From the NCBI GenBank assembly GCA_964371695.1, contig CAYJOG010000223.1:1-5314 (forward strand): a stretch of DNA of 5,314 nucleotides, written 5' to 3'. The first letter of the stretch is position 1, and each line of letters starts with the position of its first letter. The DNA comes from CAYJOG01 sp964371695 [NCBI: uncultured bacterium] (lineage in GTDB: Bacteria; CAYJOG01). Both the position numbers and the translations under genes were made by a program. The notes beneath the pieces are model-generated. The model saw only the letters and a program-made list of their open reading frames with translations. It was not told where the DNA came from and ran no database searches. This document shows, piece by piece, positions 1 through 5,295 of this stretch.

Positions 1-15
1 AGTCCAGGACGGACT
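1..15. repeat. Short GGACT inverted repeat, probable end of a dispersed repeat
   Basis: AGTCC at 1-5 and GGACT at 11-15 form a 5-bp stem around the loop AGGAC. The same arrangement recurs at 402-416, where the loop is ACGAC and the stem is longer. The sequence that follows here (TTTTCAAC) is also a degenerate match to what follows GGACT there (TTATAAAC). I infer that the window opens in the right end of another copy of the repeat family seen at 258-430, but the rest of that copy lies outside the window. Confidence 0.45.
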
Positions 16-55
16 TTTTCAACACCCTGCCAAAAGGTAGAAGGAGTCATCGACC

Positions 56-271
56 ATGTTAACCCCCTTGTCGTTGTCGCTGGACTGCCCCCACTGCCAC
101 CACACCAACTCGGTGCCCGGTTTCAGTTATGGTCCCGGTGAGAGCCTGATCTGCTTTCATTGCGGCGACCTGTTCACGGTGGGCCAGTGCCGGGTGGAGG
201 AAGTATTGCAACTGCCCCGTGTTGAACCGGCGGAGCAGTTGCAGGACTTCGACATAAGAGCCTGTTTATAA
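56..271 (+). CDS. Small zinc-ribbon protein of unknown function
   Basis: This encodes a 71-residue cytoplasmic protein with two CxxC knuckles, C11-P-H-C14 and C33-F-H-C36, separated by 18 residues. That is the usual layout of a treble-clef or zinc-ribbon fold binding one zinc ion. There is no signal peptide or membrane segment, and residues 46-67 are acidic and probably helical. The start is well supported: AGAAGGAG at 39-46 is a strong Shine-Dalgarno sequence 9 nt before the ATG. The last four codons (R68-A-C-L) and the TAA stop lie inside the left inverted repeat of the element at 258-430, so the natural C-terminus was probably different or longer. I do not recognise the family. Zinc ribbons of this size bind nucleic acid or protein partners, and nothing here chooses between these. 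The gene converges on the glycosyltransferase gene. Confidence 0.75.
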   Translation: MLTPLSLSLDCPHCHHTNSVPGFSYGPGESLICFHCGDLFTVGQCRVEEVLQLPRVEPAEQLQDFDIRACL

Positions 272-301
272 AGTGGTCAAAAAACCACCCAACAGGCTCT
301 T
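256..301 (+). repeat. Long hairpin spanning the zinc-ribbon gene stop codon
   Basis: AAGAGCCTGTT at 256-266 pairs perfectly with AACAGGCTCTT at 291-301. A second stem, GTGGT at 273-277 with ACCAC at 284-288, sits inside it around an A-rich loop. The stop codon of the upstream gene (269-271) lies between the two stems. The 3' side is not followed by a T tract, so classical intrinsic termination is doubtful. It could stabilise the 3' end of the mRNA. Confidence 0.65.
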
Positions 302-322
302 GCGGGCATGGATGTCCGCATC

Positions 323-357
323 CGAAAACCGGAGCTTTGAAAAAGCGCAGGTTTTCG
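323..357. repeat. Internal hairpin of the repeat element
   Basis: CGAAAACC at 323-330 is the exact reverse complement of GGTTTTCG at 350-357. Within it GCTTT (334-338) pairs with AAAGC (342-346) around a 3-nt loop, giving a two-tier stem-loop. A smaller hairpin, GGATG/CATCC (310-314 with 319-323), abuts it on the left. The function is unknown. It is part of the chain of hairpins that fills the element. Confidence 0.55.
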
Positions 358-359
358 CC

Positions 360-390
360 ACGCCGAAGGGGCTTTGCTCCTTAAAGGCGT
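360..390. repeat. Internal hairpin of the repeat element
   Basis: ACGCC at 360-364 pairs with GGCGT at 386-390. Inside it AAGGGGC (366-372) pairs with GCTCCTT (376-382) around a TTT loop, with one G-U pair if read as RNA. Together with its neighbours it makes 256-424 an almost continuous series of stem-loops. Confidence 0.5.
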
Positions 391-393
391 TGG

Positions 394-424
394 GTTTATA
401 AAGTCCACGACGGACTTTATAAAC
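394..424. terminator. Perfect 13-bp hairpin between convergent genes, possible terminator
   Basis: GTTTATAAAGTCC at 394-406 pairs perfectly with GGACTTTATAAAC at 412-424 around the loop ACGAC. On the + strand it is followed by AGGTTTTAA, a weak T run. On the - strand it begins 16 nt beyond the stop of the glycosyltransferase gene but is not followed by a T run. Its position between two convergent genes suits a transcription barrier, mainly for the + direction. It is equally the right terminus of the repeat element, so the terminator role is an inference. Confidence 0.4.
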
Positions 425-439
425 AGGTTTTAATCCCGC

Positions 440-3313
440 TCACCGCCTGACATTCAGTTCGTAATAATTCATCACGGCGTTAAAGCCCGCCTTGTCGCCG
501 GTGTCGATGTAAAAATAGGCGTCGCGCTGCAACATGCGGCGGGTCACCACCGGCCCCAGGCTGGCATAAAGCCCCAGCAGTTTGGCGGGGGGCAGCGTGC
601 GGCGTATCACCGCCAGGGCGGGCAGCAGTTCCCCCTTGGCGTGAAGCAACCCGGCGTAATCCCGCAGGTCGCTCAGGCCGCCTTTTTGGGCAAGCACCAG
701 CAGCTTCACTGCCGAGCGGGCCACGCTGGGGGGGCTTTTGCGCCTCAGGTCGCGGGCCAGATCGGTGTATCCCAGACCATAGGCCATCAGGCCCATCTCG
801 GCCATGCGGTCGGGTTTGATGCGCGCCGCCCCGCGAATGAAGGTGGTGCAGCCGGGGGCCACCGGTTGGCGGCAGATCACCGCCGCCGCCTGCGAGAGCA
901 TTTCATAACTGGGCACCAGAAAATAAGCCAGCGACAGACCGTGCCGCACTGCCCCCACGGGGTTGCCCAGCTTGCTGGCGTCTTTCATGGCCTCCATGCC
1001 CAAGCCCTGGGCAAAGGTGGAGAGCGCATAGGGAATCATGGCCTCAATGAGCAGAATCAGCCGGTGACGGTATATGGCCTTGCTCTTGAGGGCGTAGCTG
1101 GTGGTGGTGTCGCCCTGCAAACTGGCTTCGATGCTGCGGGTAGACCACGCCAGCATCGGGTCCAGTTCAAATGCCTTCAAAAACGGCAGCGCCAGTTGGT
1201 ATTGATACAACTGGGCGAGGCGTTCGTTGCGGGTGGGCAGGGGATGGGGGGGGGGGGTGCCCCCTTTCCAGTCACGGGGCGTGCGCAGGCGCAACACACG
1301 CGACCATTGGGGCTTCTCCTGACCAAACAGCTCACGGCCCACCTTTTGACAAAGGGGCTTGATGGCGTTGGGGTCGCACCACGCCAGGTGCAGGCTCAGG
1401 CGCTCTGGCGTTTTATCGGGGGGCAGATAAATGCGCCGGTGTTGTTTCACGCAGCGCCGCCCCTGGGGCCAGTGGCGGTTGGTCCACTGGCCGTTGACGG
1501 GTTGATAGGCTTCCATCTGGCCGGTTTCGGGCACAAACGTGAACAGGGCCAGGTCCGCCATCATGGCCCGGCGGGCGTTCAGCGTGAGGGTGTAATCCAG
1601 ATAGGGGCCTTTGCGGTTGCGCCCCAGCCTGCCCGTGGCGTTCCACAGTTGCACCTTGTCTCCCCAGGTGGCCAGGGGTTCGTTCTGTTCCGGCTTCAGC
1701 CAGCATTGCGGGGCTTTCTGGGAAAAATCAAACACCGAGAAAACCCCCGTGGTAGTGCGCTGGTGCTGGGCGCTCAGCCACGCCCACAGGGCGCTGTGGG
1801 TTTCCGCGTCCACGCCGGGCAGCGGCAGGGTGAAGAACTTGGCCCTGTAGCCGGGGGGAATGGCCCGGCGGGCTTTGCGCAGGCGCTCAAGCGAATTGAC
1901 GCCGTACATCACGGGCCGCGTGGTGTAGTAATACTCCCAACTCCAGATGCCCTCGTCGTAAAGATCGGTGAGGATGATGGTGCGGTCATCGGAGATGCTC
2001 TCGATGCGCTGGGCCAGGAGTTTCATGAAGCCTGAGTGCAGATAGGTGTTCACCAGCTTCACCGAGGGAAACCACGCCGCCAGCCACACCAGGGCCCAGG
2101 CCGCCTGTTTGAAGTCCGGCAGGCGCGCCAGCCGTGTGCCCAGTGTCCAGGCCAGGGCAGGGGCCAGAAACATCAGGTTATAACCATGCACAAAAGCCAC
2201 CTGACGAAAAATCAGCAGGGGGCAAAGCCCCCAGGCCCACAGGCAGGTTTCCACAAAAACCGTCCGGTCGCGCCAGCCGCCCCTGATGAAAGCCTTGATG
2301 AAGGGGCGGCCTTTTTTGCGCAGCAGGCGAAAGGCGGCGGCATAGAGCAGCACCACCAGAGGCGACATCAGCAGCAGTGGCCGGGCCAGAACCACGGTGA
2401 ACCACAGCCGCCAGGGAATGGGCATGAACTGGTTGTTCACCTCCACCGCGTTGCCCACGGTGCGTTTGGTGAACAGCTCTTTTAAATCTTCCAGCGCCGC
2501 GCCACCGCCCACGTGGCCAAACCACGTCACCAGCACCCCCACAAAAATCAGCGGGGCCAGACCATAGGGCAACAGACGCCACAACCAGCCTCGCCCCCGG
2601 CGGATTTCGCCCAGCAAAGGCAGCACCCCCAGAAACATGGCAAACCAGCCATAAAAAAGCGCCACCAGCCACCACAGGCAAAACACCACCTTGCCCCGTG
2701 TGGAGGGGTTTTCTTCGTGGGCCAAAAAAGCCCGCAGGGTGGCCAGCCCCAGCCCCACACTGAGCGGCACATAGTCCAGATGCTGGCTGAAGGCCACCAC
2801 CACCGGTGCGCCGCCAAACAGTCCGCACACCCACAGGGCTTGGCGGGGGCTGAGAAACCGGCGCGTGATCCAATACAGGCTCCACCACCCCAGGGCCAGA
2901 AAACCGATGGGAATCAGACGGGCGCACCAGGGGTCGTCGCCAATGGTTTTGAACACCAGCACGCTGGTCCATGCCAGGCCCGGCGGGTAATGCACCATCT
3001 GCACCATGGGTTTGGTGCGGTGCAGGGTAAAAAACGTGCTGTTCTCATACTTGAGTTCCAGGAATCGCCGCCACGCCGGGGGCCGGGTTTCCACCACGGG
3101 CACACCCTCCGAGGCCAGACCCATGCGGCCCATGTTCAGCGCCCAGCGGTGCTGGTTCAGGCTGTTGGCGTCACGATAGGCACTGTAGGGTCGCCCCAGT
3201 CGCCAGGCCCAGGCGGTGAGCACCACCACAAACAGCACCACCGGCCAGCGGCGGACAAAAAATGCCTGTTGAGGCGACAATTCTTCTAACGTGGGTGAGG
3301 ACAACCCCGCCAT
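440..3313 (-). CDS. GT-C-type polytopic membrane glycosyltransferase with large C-terminal region
   Basis: This encodes a 957-residue inner-membrane protein. The N-terminal half resembles the PMT/ArnT (GT39/GT83-like) enzymes that move a sugar from a polyprenyl-phosphate carrier to an acceptor on the periplasmic face. A short cytoplasmic N-terminus leads into a first membrane helix (about 23-37). An extracytoplasmic loop follows with acidic D48, the region where this superfamily keeps its catalytic Asp/Glu, and then HYPPG at 108-112. Roughly ten more hydrophobic segments run to about residue 418. From about 430 to 957 the protein is largely soluble and probably periplasmic. Its last 200 residues are helix-rich and could be a degenerate helical-repeat scaffold. 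This tail is much longer than in usual family members. The start at 3313 has AAGG four bases upstream and leaves the first helix intact. A C12 run falls at residues 686-690. The donor, acceptor and pathway (lipopolysaccharide, glycan or protein glycosylation) cannot be read from the sequence. Confidence 0.8.
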   Translation of the reverse strand: MAGLSSPTLEELSPQQAFFVRRWPVVLFVVVLTAWAWRLGRPYSAYRDANSLNQHRWALNMGRMGLASEGVPVVETRPPAWRRFLELKYENSTFFTLHRTKPMVQMVHYPPGLAWTSVLVFKTIGDDPWCARLIPIGFLALGWWSLYWITRRFLSPRQALWVCGLFGGAPVVVAFSQHLDYVPLSVGLGLATLRAFLAHEENPSTRGKVVFCLWWLVALFYGWFAMFLGVLPLLGEIRRGRGWLWRLLPYGLAPLIFVGVLVTWFGHVGGGAALEDLKELFTKRTVGNAVEVNNQFMPIPWRLWFTVVLARPLLLMSPLVVLLYAAAFRLLRKKGRPFIKAFIRGGWRDRTVFVETCLWAWGLCPLLIFRQVAFVHGYNLMFLAPALAWTLGTRLARLPDFKQAAWALVWLAAWFPSVKLVNTYLHSGFMKLLAQRIESISDDRTIILTDLYDEGIWSWEYYYTTRPVMYGVNSLERLRKARRAIPPGYRAKFFTLPLPGVDAETHSALWAWLSAQHQRTTTGVFSVFDFSQKAPQCWLKPEQNEPLATWGDKVQLWNATGRLGRNRKGPYLDYTLTLNARRAMMADLALFTFVPETGQMEAYQPVNGQWTNRHWPQGRRCVKQHRRIYLPPDKTPERLSLHLAWCDPNAIKPLCQKVGRELFGQEKPQWSRVLRLRTPRDWKGGTPPPHPLPTRNERLAQLYQYQLALPFLKAFELDPMLAWSTRSIEASLQGDTTTSYALKSKAIYRHRLILLIEAMIPYALSTFAQGLGMEAMKDASKLGNPVGAVRHGLSLAYFLVPSYEMLSQAAAVICRQPVAPGCTTFIRGAARIKPDRMAEMGLMAYGLGYTDLARDLRRKSPPSVARSAVKLLVLAQKGGLSDLRDYAGLLHAKGELLPALAVIRRTLPPAKLLGLYASLGPVVTRRMLQRDAYFYIDTGDKAGFNAVMNYYELNVRR
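1246..1257 (-). repeat. C12 homopolymer (G12 on + strand) within the glycosyltransferase gene
   Basis: Twelve consecutive G residues on the + strand read as C12 in the coding strand, encoding the end of T686, P687-P689 and the first base of H690. Other G/C runs in the gene reach only six or seven. At 12 the frame is open to residue 957. Reading by hand, loss of one C brings a TGA at 1177-1179 and gain of one brings a TGA at 1167-1169, so either change removes about 240 C-terminal residues. Tracts of this length in surface-glycan genes are known substrates for slipped-strand phase variation. Confidence 0.7.
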
Positions 3314-3327
3314 ATTACCTTTACCGG

Positions 3328-3355
3328 ATGACGGGCCGAGGGGGCGCGGTATACC
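3328..3355 (+). promoter_or_regulatory. Possible sigma-70-type promoter for yqeG-aroE
   Basis: ATGACG at 3328-3333 matches TTGACA at four positions and TATACC at 3350-3355 matches TATAAT at four, with a 16-bp spacer. The predicted transcription start would be near 3361-3364, almost on the yqeG ATG, so the message would be leaderless or nearly so. The -10-like site sits in the palindrome GGTATACC (3348-3355), which reads the same on the strand of the divergent glycosyltransferase gene. This is a motif match only. Confidence 0.25.
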
Positions 3356-3363
3356 ATGCCCTT

Positions 3364-3918
3364 ATGTGGCTTCGCCCCCAGTTCGTGTTTCATTCGCTGG
3401 CCGACGCCACCCCCACGCTGCTTGCCCTGCCCCAGCTCAAAACAGTGCTGCTGGACGTGGACAACACCCTGGTGCATTACCACGGCAACGTTCTGATTCC
3501 CGAAGCCGAAGCCGCCGTGAAAGACCTGCAACGCCGTCTGCATGTGGTGCTCATCAGCAACAACCAGACTGCAAGGGTCTCGGCCATTGCTCAGGCTCTT
3601 GGGGTGGCCAGTGTGCCCAACGCCATGAAGCCTTTTTCTTACGGCATCCGCAAGGCCCTGCGAGAGACCGGCGCGTCGCCGCAGGAGGCCGCCATGGTGG
3701 GGGATCAGATTTTCACCGACATTCTGGGGGCCAACCGGGCGGGTCTGGTGAGTGTGCTGACCGACCCGGCCACGGCCATGGATTTTCCGCTCACCAAAAT
3801 CATGCGCGCCATGGAGCGCTTGGCCATGGGGGCCATGGGTCTGAAACGCTGCGAGTTCCCCGGCTGCGGCATGGCTCTGCCCGCACCCGCCGAAACCACT
3901 CCCGGAAGCGCCCCATGA
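3364..3918 (+). CDS. yqeG: YqeG family HAD-IIIA-type phosphatase
   Basis: This encodes a 184-residue soluble haloacid-dehalogenase-superfamily protein. Motif I is D31-V-D33-N-T-L, carrying the nucleophile and general acid-base aspartates. Motif II is the S65-N-N stretch, motif III is K89-P, and motif IV is G113-D114-Q-I-F-T-D119, binding Mg2+. The N-terminal MWLRP and the motif spacing match the YqeG group, whose physiological substrate is not settled (related HAD-IIIA enzymes act on small phosphates, for example phosphatidylglycerophosphate). I chose ATG 3364 because family members begin about 25-30 residues before motif I; an in-frame ATG at 3328 would add 12 residues. No good ribosome binding site precedes it (AGGGGG ends 19 nt upstream), consistent with a leaderless start. 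The C-terminus carries a C163-x4-C168 pair of unknown meaning. It overlaps aroE by ATGA, so the two are probably translationally coupled; yqeG and aroE are also neighbours in Bacillus. Confidence 0.82.
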   Translation: MWLRPQFVFHSLADATPTLLALPQLKTVLLDVDNTLVHYHGNVLIPEAEAAVKDLQRRLHVVLISNNQTARVSAIAQALGVASVPNAMKPFSYGIRKALRETGASPQEAAMVGDQIFTDILGANRAGLVSVLTDPATAMDFPLTKIMRAMERLAMGAMGLKRCEFPGCGMALPAPAETTPGSAP

Positions 3919-5237
3919 GTGACGCCCCTTTTCTGCGCCTGGGCCTGCTGGGCCACCCCCTGGGCCACACCCTCAGCCCGGCCCTGCACACGTTCATGCT
4001 GCAACAGGTGGGGCGGCAGGGGTTTTATGTGCCTCTGGACACCCCCCGCTGCGCCCAGGCCATGGCGGCGTTGCGGGAGCTGGATTTTCATGGCCTGAAC
4101 GTGACGGTGCCCCACAAACTCACCGCTCTTGAAAACAGTGTGGACGCCAGCGAAACCGCCCGGCTCATTGGCGCGGCCAACACGCTGGTTCCCTGCACGG
4201 GGGGCTGGGCCGCCCACAACACCGACGGTGAAGGATTGTTGATGAGCTTGCGGGAAACCTTTGGCCATCAGGCCCCCCAAAGCGCTCTGATGCTGGGGGC
4301 GGGGGGCGCTGCGCGGGGGGCGCTGTGGGCGCTGGCGGCCTGGGGGGTAAAAGACGTGCTGGTGCTGAACCGCTCCGTGGAAAAGGCAGACGCCCTCAAG
4401 CCCCTGGCCGCCGCCCTGGGGTTGTCGCTCAGCACTGGCGCACTTACCCCCACCGTGACCCACACCACCCCCCTGGTGGTGCAGACCACCACGGTGGGCA
4501 TGTCGCCAGACGACAATCACACACCTGCCCGACTTTCCTTTTCACCCGGCATGAAGGTGGTGGACCTGATCTATCGCCCCCGCCCCACGCTTTTTCTTCG
4601 TGAGGCCGCCGACGCCGGTGCGGACACGCTGGACGGCCTGGCCATGCTGGTTTATCAGGCCTGGCTGGCTTTCAAACTCTGGACAGGCACAGCGCCAGAG
4701 CCGGGGCAGCTTTTGAAACATGCGGGTGGGTTGCTGGCGTCAGGGTTTAACCCGGCCAAGCCTTTTGGTTGGGAGGGAGAGGGGCTTCCGCCGAAGTTGT
4801 GCCCGGTAAAGAAAAGGTTGGCGGATATTCTTCTGGAACAGGGCCAACTGACAGAAACGAACCTGTTGAGAGTCAAGGAAATTGCAAAACAACGAGACGG
4901 TGTTTTTTTAGGGAAAATTCTGGAAGAAGAAGGGTTGGTCACTCCTGAAAAGATAACCGAGGCCATCGGACTGCAAATGGGGGTTTGGTTTGTGGATGTT
5001 TCCAAAGCCACACCCGATCCCGTGATTTTGAAAAAGGTTTCGGTAGACCTCTGCCGGTCCAAAAAACTGTTGCCCTTGGAAATCCGGGAAGACCGCTTGT
5101 TGGTGGCCATGGTCAACCCCATGAACCTATTGGCCATTGATGAGGTGGAGGAGGTGACGGGAACCTGTGTGTTCCCCCTCATTGCGAACGAAAGCGCACT
5201 GGCGAAAGCGTTGGATTGGTGGTTTGGGTCAACATAG
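3915..5237 (+). CDS. aroE: Shikimate dehydrogenase fused to a C-terminal MshEN domain
   Basis: This encodes a 440-residue protein in one uninterrupted frame. Residues 1-276 are a full-length AroE, which reduces 3-dehydroshikimate to shikimate with NADPH in aromatic amino acid synthesis. Visible landmarks are the substrate loop H18-T19-L-S21-P; catalytic K68 (NVTVPHK); N89; catalytic D104 (HNTDGEG); the nucleotide loop GAGGAA at 128-133; the NADPH-selecting NRSVEK at 152-157; and Q248 in the DGLAMLVYQA segment. T19 replaces the first Ser of the usual SxS. Residues about 277-297 form a Gly/Pro-rich linker, and 298-440 are an MshEN domain, described separately. AroE normally stops near 270-290 residues, so the extension is a true oddity. 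The gene starts at an ATGA overlap with yqeG, with GGAAG six bases upstream. The DNA after about 4800 is clearly more AT-rich. The AroE identity is near certain; the effect of the fusion is unknown. Confidence 0.92.
   Translation: MSDAPFLRLGLLGHPLGHTLSPALHTFMLQQVGRQGFYVPLDTPRCAQAMAALRELDFHGLNVTVPHKLTALENSVDASETARLIGAANTLVPCTGGWAAHNTDGEGLLMSLRETFGHQAPQSALMLGAGGAARGALWALAAWGVKDVLVLNRSVEKADALKPLAAALGLSLSTGALTPTVTHTTPLVVQTTTVGMSPDDNHTPARLSFSPGMKVVDLIYRPRPTLFLREAADAGADTLDGLAMLVYQAWLAFKLWTGTAPEPGQLLKHAGGLLASGFNPAKPFGWEGEGLPPKLCPVKKRLADILLEQGQLTETNLLRVKEIAKQRDGVFLGKILEEEGLVTPEKITEAIGLQMGVWFVDVSKATPDPVILKKVSVDLCRSKKLLPLEIREDRLLVAMVNPMNLLAIDEVEEVTGTCVFPLIANESALAKALDWWFGST
4771..4799 (+). promoter_or_regulatory. 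Possible internal translation start for a free MshEN protein
   Basis: A purine-rich, Shine-Dalgarno-like stretch at 4771-4784 (GGGAGGGAGAGGGG) precedes an in-frame TTG codon at 4797-4799, three codons before the MshEN domain. If used, it would yield a separate domain of about 146 residues in addition to the fusion. The spacing is somewhat long (12 nt) and TTG is a weak start, so this is only a possibility. Confidence 0.2.
4806..5234 (+). other. MshEN (GspE/PilB N-terminal) domain region of the AroE fusion
   Basis: Residues 298-440 match the N-terminal domain of type II secretion and type IV pilus ATPases. Two tandem motifs of the type RLGxxLxxxG...Q are visible. The first begins R301-L-A-D and ends at Q326; the second begins F331-L-G-K and ends at Q354. 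They are followed by GVWFVDVSK, by LLPLEIREDRLLVAMVNPMN at about 385-404, and by a final helix ending at the stop. In MshE the two motifs together bind cyclic di-GMP. Here the first has Ala in place of the motif glycine while the second keeps its Gly, so binding may be weakened or retained in altered form. There is no Walker A/B ATPase after the domain; the gene ends where the domain ends. Hand counts give about 44% G+C over 4861-5040, against about 67% in a sampled aroE stretch (4561-4620). Confidence 0.85.
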
Positions 5238-5280
5238 TGGGCCGCTGGGCGATATAAACCAGCACCTTCCGCCGTGAATA

Positions 5281-5295
5281 ACCCCCCCGCGGGGT
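5281..5295. repeat. GC-rich inverted repeat downstream of aroE
   Basis: ACCCC at 5281-5285 pairs with GGGGT at 5291-5295, lying 44 bp beyond the aroE fusion stop. There is no T run after it on the + strand (the window ends in an A run instead), so a rho-independent terminator is not supported. The rest of 5238-5314 shows no gene. Confidence 0.25.

Larger units (their letters stand above)
258..430. mobile_element. MITE-like non-autonomous element with terminal inverted repeats
   Basis: CCTGTTTATAAAGT at 261-274 is the exact reverse complement of ACTTTATAAACAGG at 414-427. Allowing G-T pairs, the match extends outward to about 258 and 430. TAA lies immediately outside each end (255-257 and 431-433), consistent with a 3-bp target duplication. 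The roughly 173-bp interior has no credible gene and consists of several consecutive hairpins. Short palindromic elements with inverted ends and no transposase are typical of MITEs. The GAG-initial left end and a TNA-type duplication would suit mobilisation by an IS5-related transposase, but that is inference and no such transposase is in the window. The element could instead be an extragenic palindromic repeat not moved by any transposase. Confidence 0.55.

Noticed and set aside
272-439. A small coding gene inside the repeat element.
   Set aside because: No frame of useful length with a ribosome binding site is present, and the stretch is occupied by hairpins.
641-2035. A 464-codon open frame on the + strand opposite the glycosyltransferase gene.
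   Set aside because: Its translation is low-complexity, rich in Gly, Gln, His and Ala, with no domain or membrane pattern. It is the complement of a convincing membrane protein in high-G+C DNA, so it is a shadow frame.
2036-3289. Further + strand open frames opposite the N-terminal half of the glycosyltransferase.
   Set aside because: They are rich in His, Gln and Pro with no recognisable family, and they mirror the hydrophobic segments of the real gene on the - strand.
3291-3914. Upstream in-frame extension of the aroE reading frame through yqeG.
   Set aside because: The extension has no family resemblance and overlaps the well-conserved YqeG motifs in another frame. AroE begins naturally at ATG 3915.
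3705-4520. A 271-codon open frame on the - strand under yqeG and aroE.
   Set aside because: The translation is Gly/Gln/His-rich and lacks any motif, whereas the opposite strand encodes clear catalytic motifs.
4799-4830. GTG at 4799 as the start of a separate pilus ATPase fragment.
   Set aside because: It is out of frame with the MshEN domain, and its frame does not give a sensible protein.
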